Origin: Candidatus Peregrinibacteria bacterium
GTDB taxonomy: Bacteria; Patescibacteriota; Gracilibacteria; UM-FILTER-43-11
Length of the DNA: 7,108 bases
Assembly (NCBI GenBank): GCA_030637565.1
Contig: DAOWGG010000103.1
Span: forward strand, 1-7,108
Reading direction: 5' to 3'
The translations under genes and the position numbers were made by a program. Below are positions 4,993 to 7,108 of the stretch, piece by piece. The notes beneath the pieces are model-generated. The model had not been told where the DNA came from, searched no databases, and saw nothing but the letters and a program-made list of their open reading frames with translations. Positions within the stretch are counted from its first letter, which is position 1, and each line of letters opens with the position of its first letter.

Positions 4993-6513
4993 ATGATTAA
5001 ACGAGCCCTCATCTCTGTCTCTGATAAAAATGGAATTGTTGATTTTTCGAAAGGCTTATACGCAAAAGGTGTTGAAATTCTCTCTACTGGTGGTACTGCT
5101 AAATTGCTTCGCGAGAACGGTGTTGACGTTGTTGAAGTGGGTGATTACACCGGGCATCCCGAAATGATGGATGGGCGAGTCAAAACCCTTCACCCTAAAA
5201 TTCATGGAGGTCTTTTGGCGGTTCGGGATAATCCAGAACATATGAAAGCAGCTGAAGATCATGAGATTGGATTGATCGACCTCGTGGTCGTGAATCTCTA
5301 TCCGTTTCAAGAAACGATTCAAAGGGAGGGGGTAACAACCGAAGAGGCAATTGAGCAAATTGATATCGGTGGACCTAGTATGCTTCGAAGCGCTGCTAAA
5401 AACTTCCGATCGGTGACTGTTATTACAGACCCTGAAGATTATGAATTGGTTTTAAATGAATTGAATGAAAAAGGAGATACAACGGAGGATACTCGACGAC
5501 GATTGGCAGAAAAAGTTTTCGAAAAAACGGCTCATTACGACAGTATGATTGCGAACTTTCTAACAGGAGGAAAAACCAAACATCTCATCATCGAAAAAAT
5601 GAGCGATCTCCGATATGGAGAAAATCCTCATCAAAAAGCGGCTTTCTATAAAGACCGAGATTCTCATAATGGAGCAAGCCTTCCTAATGCGAAAGTGATT
5701 CAGGGTAAAGCCCTTTCTTACAATAATATTATGGATGCTGATGCAGCACTTAGTGTCGTTCGTGAATTCAGCGACCCCTGCGTCGCCTTTATCAAGCACG
5801 CCAATCCGTGCGGTATTGCGGTGGCGGATAATATTAATGATGCGTTCATCAACGCTTACGAAGGAGATCCGAAATCGGCGTTTGGAGGAATTATTGTTTT
5901 CAACCGAAAATGTACCAAAGATTTAGCGGAAAGTATTACCAGCAAATTTTTCGAAATTGTATTGGCTCCTGATTTTGAAGATGGGGCTTTGGAAGCTTTT
6001 GCTGCTAAACCGAATTTACGCGTTTTGAAGCTAGGAGAAATCAAACCCGAAGAGGCAGGAGAAACTTATCGGAAAGTGAGTGGAGGATTATTGGTTCAAG
6101 ATTTGGATGTGAAGCGAATCGAAGAAGGTGATTTAAAAATCGCCACCAAAAAAACTCCTTCTGCTGAGCAAATGAGAGATTTGTTATTTGGATGGCACGT
6201 GGTTAAACATGTGAAATCAAATGCGATTGTTTTGGCGAAAGGCGGAATGACCGTTGGTGTGGGTGCTGGGCAAATGAGTCGAGTGGATGCCGTTGAACTG
6301 TCGCTTAAAAAAGCCAATGGACGTGAAAAAGAATCGGTTCTGGCCTCTGATGCCTTCTTCCCTTTCCCAGACAGTATCGAAGCCGCTGCGGCCGCTGGAA
6401 TCACCGCTATTATCCAGCCAGGAGGATCGATTAAGGATGATGACGTGATTGCAAAAGCGGATGAACTTGGAATTGCGATGGTGCTGACGGGGTCACGGGC
6501 GTTTTTGCATTAA
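4993..6513 (+). CDS. purH: Bifunctional AICAR transformylase / IMP cyclohydrolase
   Basis: PurH catalyses the last two steps of IMP synthesis in the cytoplasm: formyl transfer from 10-formyl-THF to AICAR, then ring closure. The 506 residues cover the whole family length (usually about 510-530). The N-terminal MGS-like cyclohydrolase domain (about 1-145) shows ALISVSDKNG, STGGTAKLL at 31-39 and GRVKTLHPKIHGG at 61-73. The transformylase domain shows RYGENPHQ at 207-214, LSYNN at 241-245, the catalytic Lys268-His269 in KHANPCG, SAFGGI at 295-300, a second Lys-rich segment KSNAIVLAKGG near 408-418, and a C-terminus with SDAFFPFPDS, QPGGSI and TGSRAFLH. Nothing essential looks missing. The start at 4993 is set by MIKRALISVSDK. 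No other pur gene is adjacent, so it forms a single-gene unit ending at the hairpin terminator at 6525-6552. Confidence 0.97.
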   Translation: MIKRALISVSDKNGIVDFSKGLYAKGVEILSTGGTAKLLRENGVDVVEVGDYTGHPEMMDGRVKTLHPKIHGGLLAVRDNPEHMKAAEDHEIGLIDLVVVNLYPFQETIQREGVTTEEAIEQIDIGGPSMLRSAAKNFRSVTVITDPEDYELVLNELNEKGDTTEDTRRRLAEKVFEKTAHYDSMIANFLTGGKTKHLIIEKMSDLRYGENPHQKAAFYKDRDSHNGASLPNAKVIQGKALSYNNIMDADAALSVVREFSDPCVAFIKHANPCGIAVADNINDAFINAYEGDPKSAFGGIIVFNRKCTKDLAESITSKFFEIVLAPDFEDGALEAFAAKPNLRVLKLGEIKPEEAGETYRKVSGGLLVQDLDVKRIEEGDLKIATKKTPSAEQMRDLLFGWHVVKHVKSNAIVLAKGGMTVGVGAGQMSRVDAVELSLKKANGREKESVLASDAFFPFPDSIEAAAAAGITAIIQPGGSIKDDDVIAKADELGIAMVLTGSRAFLH

Positions 6514-6518
6514 AAATG

Positions 6519-6542
6519 TATCGCGGACTGGAAAGTCCACGC
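6519..6542 (+). repeat. REP-like palindromic element, copy 1
   Basis: TATCGC is followed by the hairpin GGACT-GGAA-AGTCC (stem 6525-6529 with 6534-6538, GNRA-type loop) and then ACGC. It matches copy 2, which lies in the opposite orientation 20 bp downstream, at 14 of the first 20 positions. The three stem differences are compensatory base-pair changes. Confidence 0.55.
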
Positions 6543-6552
6543 TTCATTTTTT
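6525..6552 (+). terminator. Probable purH terminator
   Basis: The hairpin GGACT-GGAA-AGTCC is followed after 8 nt by a run of six T (6547-6552), starting 11 bp past the purH stop codon. The gap between stem and T-run is longer than ideal, so termination may be partial. The hairpin is also one copy of the repeat pair described here. Confidence 0.45.
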
Positions 6553-6563
6553 CATTATATCTC

Positions 6564-6593
6564 ATCGCAGAGCAGGTTTTCCAACCTGCGATA
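6564..6593 (-). repeat. REP-like palindromic element, copy 2 (inverted)
   Basis: Read on the minus strand it starts TATCGC, then AGGTT-GGAA-AACCT (6587-6583 and 6578-6574). The plus strand can fold in two ways: GCAGGTT (6572-6578) with AACCTGC (6583-6589), or ATCGCAG (6564-6570) plus GTT with AACCTGCGAT, leaving AGCAG (6571-6575) bulged. The extra AGCAG looks like a small duplication. The element covers the -35 region of the tilS promoter. Confidence 0.55.
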
Positions 6594-6598
6594 GCGAA

Positions 6599-6607
6599 TG
6601 GTATAAT
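6599..6607 (+). promoter_or_regulatory. Extended -10 promoter of tilS
   Basis: TGGTATAAT combines a perfect -10 (6602-6607) with the TGn extension. No good -35 is present; that region falls in the loop and right arm of the hairpin. The predicted transcript start, seven bases after the -10, is the A of the tilS ATG at 6614. Confidence 0.65.
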
Positions 6608-6613
6608 AGGTTT

Positions 6614-7108
6614 ATGTTAATTCATGAACTTCAAAAATCAATCGACCAACTTCCCCCATTTAAACGAGTGGTTGTTGGGGTTTCCGGTGGAGCGGATAGT
6701 GTCGCTTTGGCTCACCTTTTGATTGAACTTGGATACGATGTAACAATCGCCCATCTTAATCATAACTTGAGAGGGGAAGAAAGTGATGCTGACGAAGCCT
6801 TTGTCGCCAGCTTGTCCAAAAAATGGAAGGTGCCTTTTTTTAGCCAAAAAATCGACGTCACGAAAGGGGGAAATTTAGAAAATAATGCTCGAATTGCTCG
6901 CTATTTATTCCTGGAAAAAGTGAGGCAGGATGTAGGAGCTGACTTTATTGCCGTTGCTCATCATCTGGATGATCAGATTGAAACCATTTTGTTACACATG
7001 AAGCGAGGAGCTGGCTGGCGTGGACTTTCGGGTATGCGACTTCAGAACGGCAAACTCATTCGCCCGCTGTTAACGATAAAAAAACAGGAGCTGCTTAAAT
7101 ATCTAAAA
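6614..7108 (+). CDS. tilS: tRNA(Ile)-lysidine synthase, N-terminal part (3' end outside window)
   Basis: TilS attaches lysine to C34 of tRNA-Ile(CAU), using ATP, so that it reads AUA codons; the enzyme is normally essential in bacteria. The frame runs from ATG 6614 through the right edge without a stop, giving 165 residues of a protein usually above 300. It contains the N-type ATP-pyrophosphatase domain: the P-loop SGGADS at 24-29, HLNHNLRGEESDADE at about 47-61, a NLENNARIARY segment near 87-97, the AHHLDDQIET motif near 115-124, and RPLL at about 150-153. All are intact and in the normal order. The TATAAT box ends 6 bases before the ATG, so the mRNA is predicted to be leaderless. tilS follows purH by 100 bp, with the repeat pair and probable terminator between, so the two are likely transcribed separately. 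Confidence 0.94.
   Translation, partial: MLIHELQKSIDQLPPFKRVVVGVSGGADSVALAHLLIELGYDVTIAHLNHNLRGEESDADEAFVASLSKKWKVPFFSQKIDVTKGGNLENNARIARYLFLEKVRQDVGADFIAVAHHLDDQIETILLHMKRGAGWRGLSGMRLQNGKLIRPLLTIKKQELLKYLK

Noticed and set aside
4878..5012. N-terminal extension of the small membrane ORF up to an ATG inside purH
   Set aside because: The extension translates AT-rich promoter DNA, overlaps purH and lies upstream of the predicted minus-strand transcript start, so it is unlikely to be coding.

Overview
The window reads as a stretch of ordinary bacterial chromosome with moderate AT content, made of short, mostly single-gene transcription units in alternating orientation. No transposase, integrase, phage gene or CRISPR array is visible. 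The standard genetic code fits: the complete genes read through at normal lengths and stop at TAA or TAG. None of the starts that can be judged has a convincing Shine-Dalgarno sequence, and several 5' leaders look very short; tilS appears leaderless. This, with the gene types and compact layout, is compatible with a Patescibacteria/CPR-like lineage (for example a Peregrinibacteria-like one), but the assignment is an inference and not secure.

Layout. Positions 1-764 hold the C-terminal half of a MurJ-type lipid II flippase. Its 3' end overlaps by 11 bp a convergent gene for a C39-like peptidase lipoprotein (754-1548, minus). A divergent promoter region (1555-1788) also serves an HD-domain protein (1789-3027) whose metal ligands are spaced partly like those of HD-GYP phosphodiesterases. 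That gene meets a convergent BI-1/YccA-family membrane protein (3030-3725, minus) with only 2 bp between the stop codons. A tRNA-Glu(UUC) gene with a strong promoter follows (3868-3942). A bidirectional terminator separates it from a two-gene minus-strand operon of small unknown proteins (4018-4639), and a small membrane-protein ORF with no normal start lies beyond that (about 4698-4877). purH (4993-6513) and the first 165 codons of tilS (6614-7108) complete the window.

How the genes work together. MurJ and the C39-like lipoprotein both belong to the cell envelope, but they are convergent and so not co-transcribed. PurH catalyses the last two steps of IMP synthesis. TilS and tRNA-Glu belong to translation. 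No single pathway unites the window.

The less ordinary parts are: (i) two inverted REP-like hairpins with GGAA loops and compensatory stem changes between purH and tilS; (ii) a shared promoter design, TTGCTT-N17-TATAAT-AACAA, in front of both small unknown minus-strand units at 4018-4900; (iii) possible distant paralogy of the two proteins in the small operon; (iv) a 15-bp palindrome over the -10 of the HD gene promoter; (v) the start-less small membrane ORF; (vi) the leaderless tilS start. I see no clear defence system or other large novel system.
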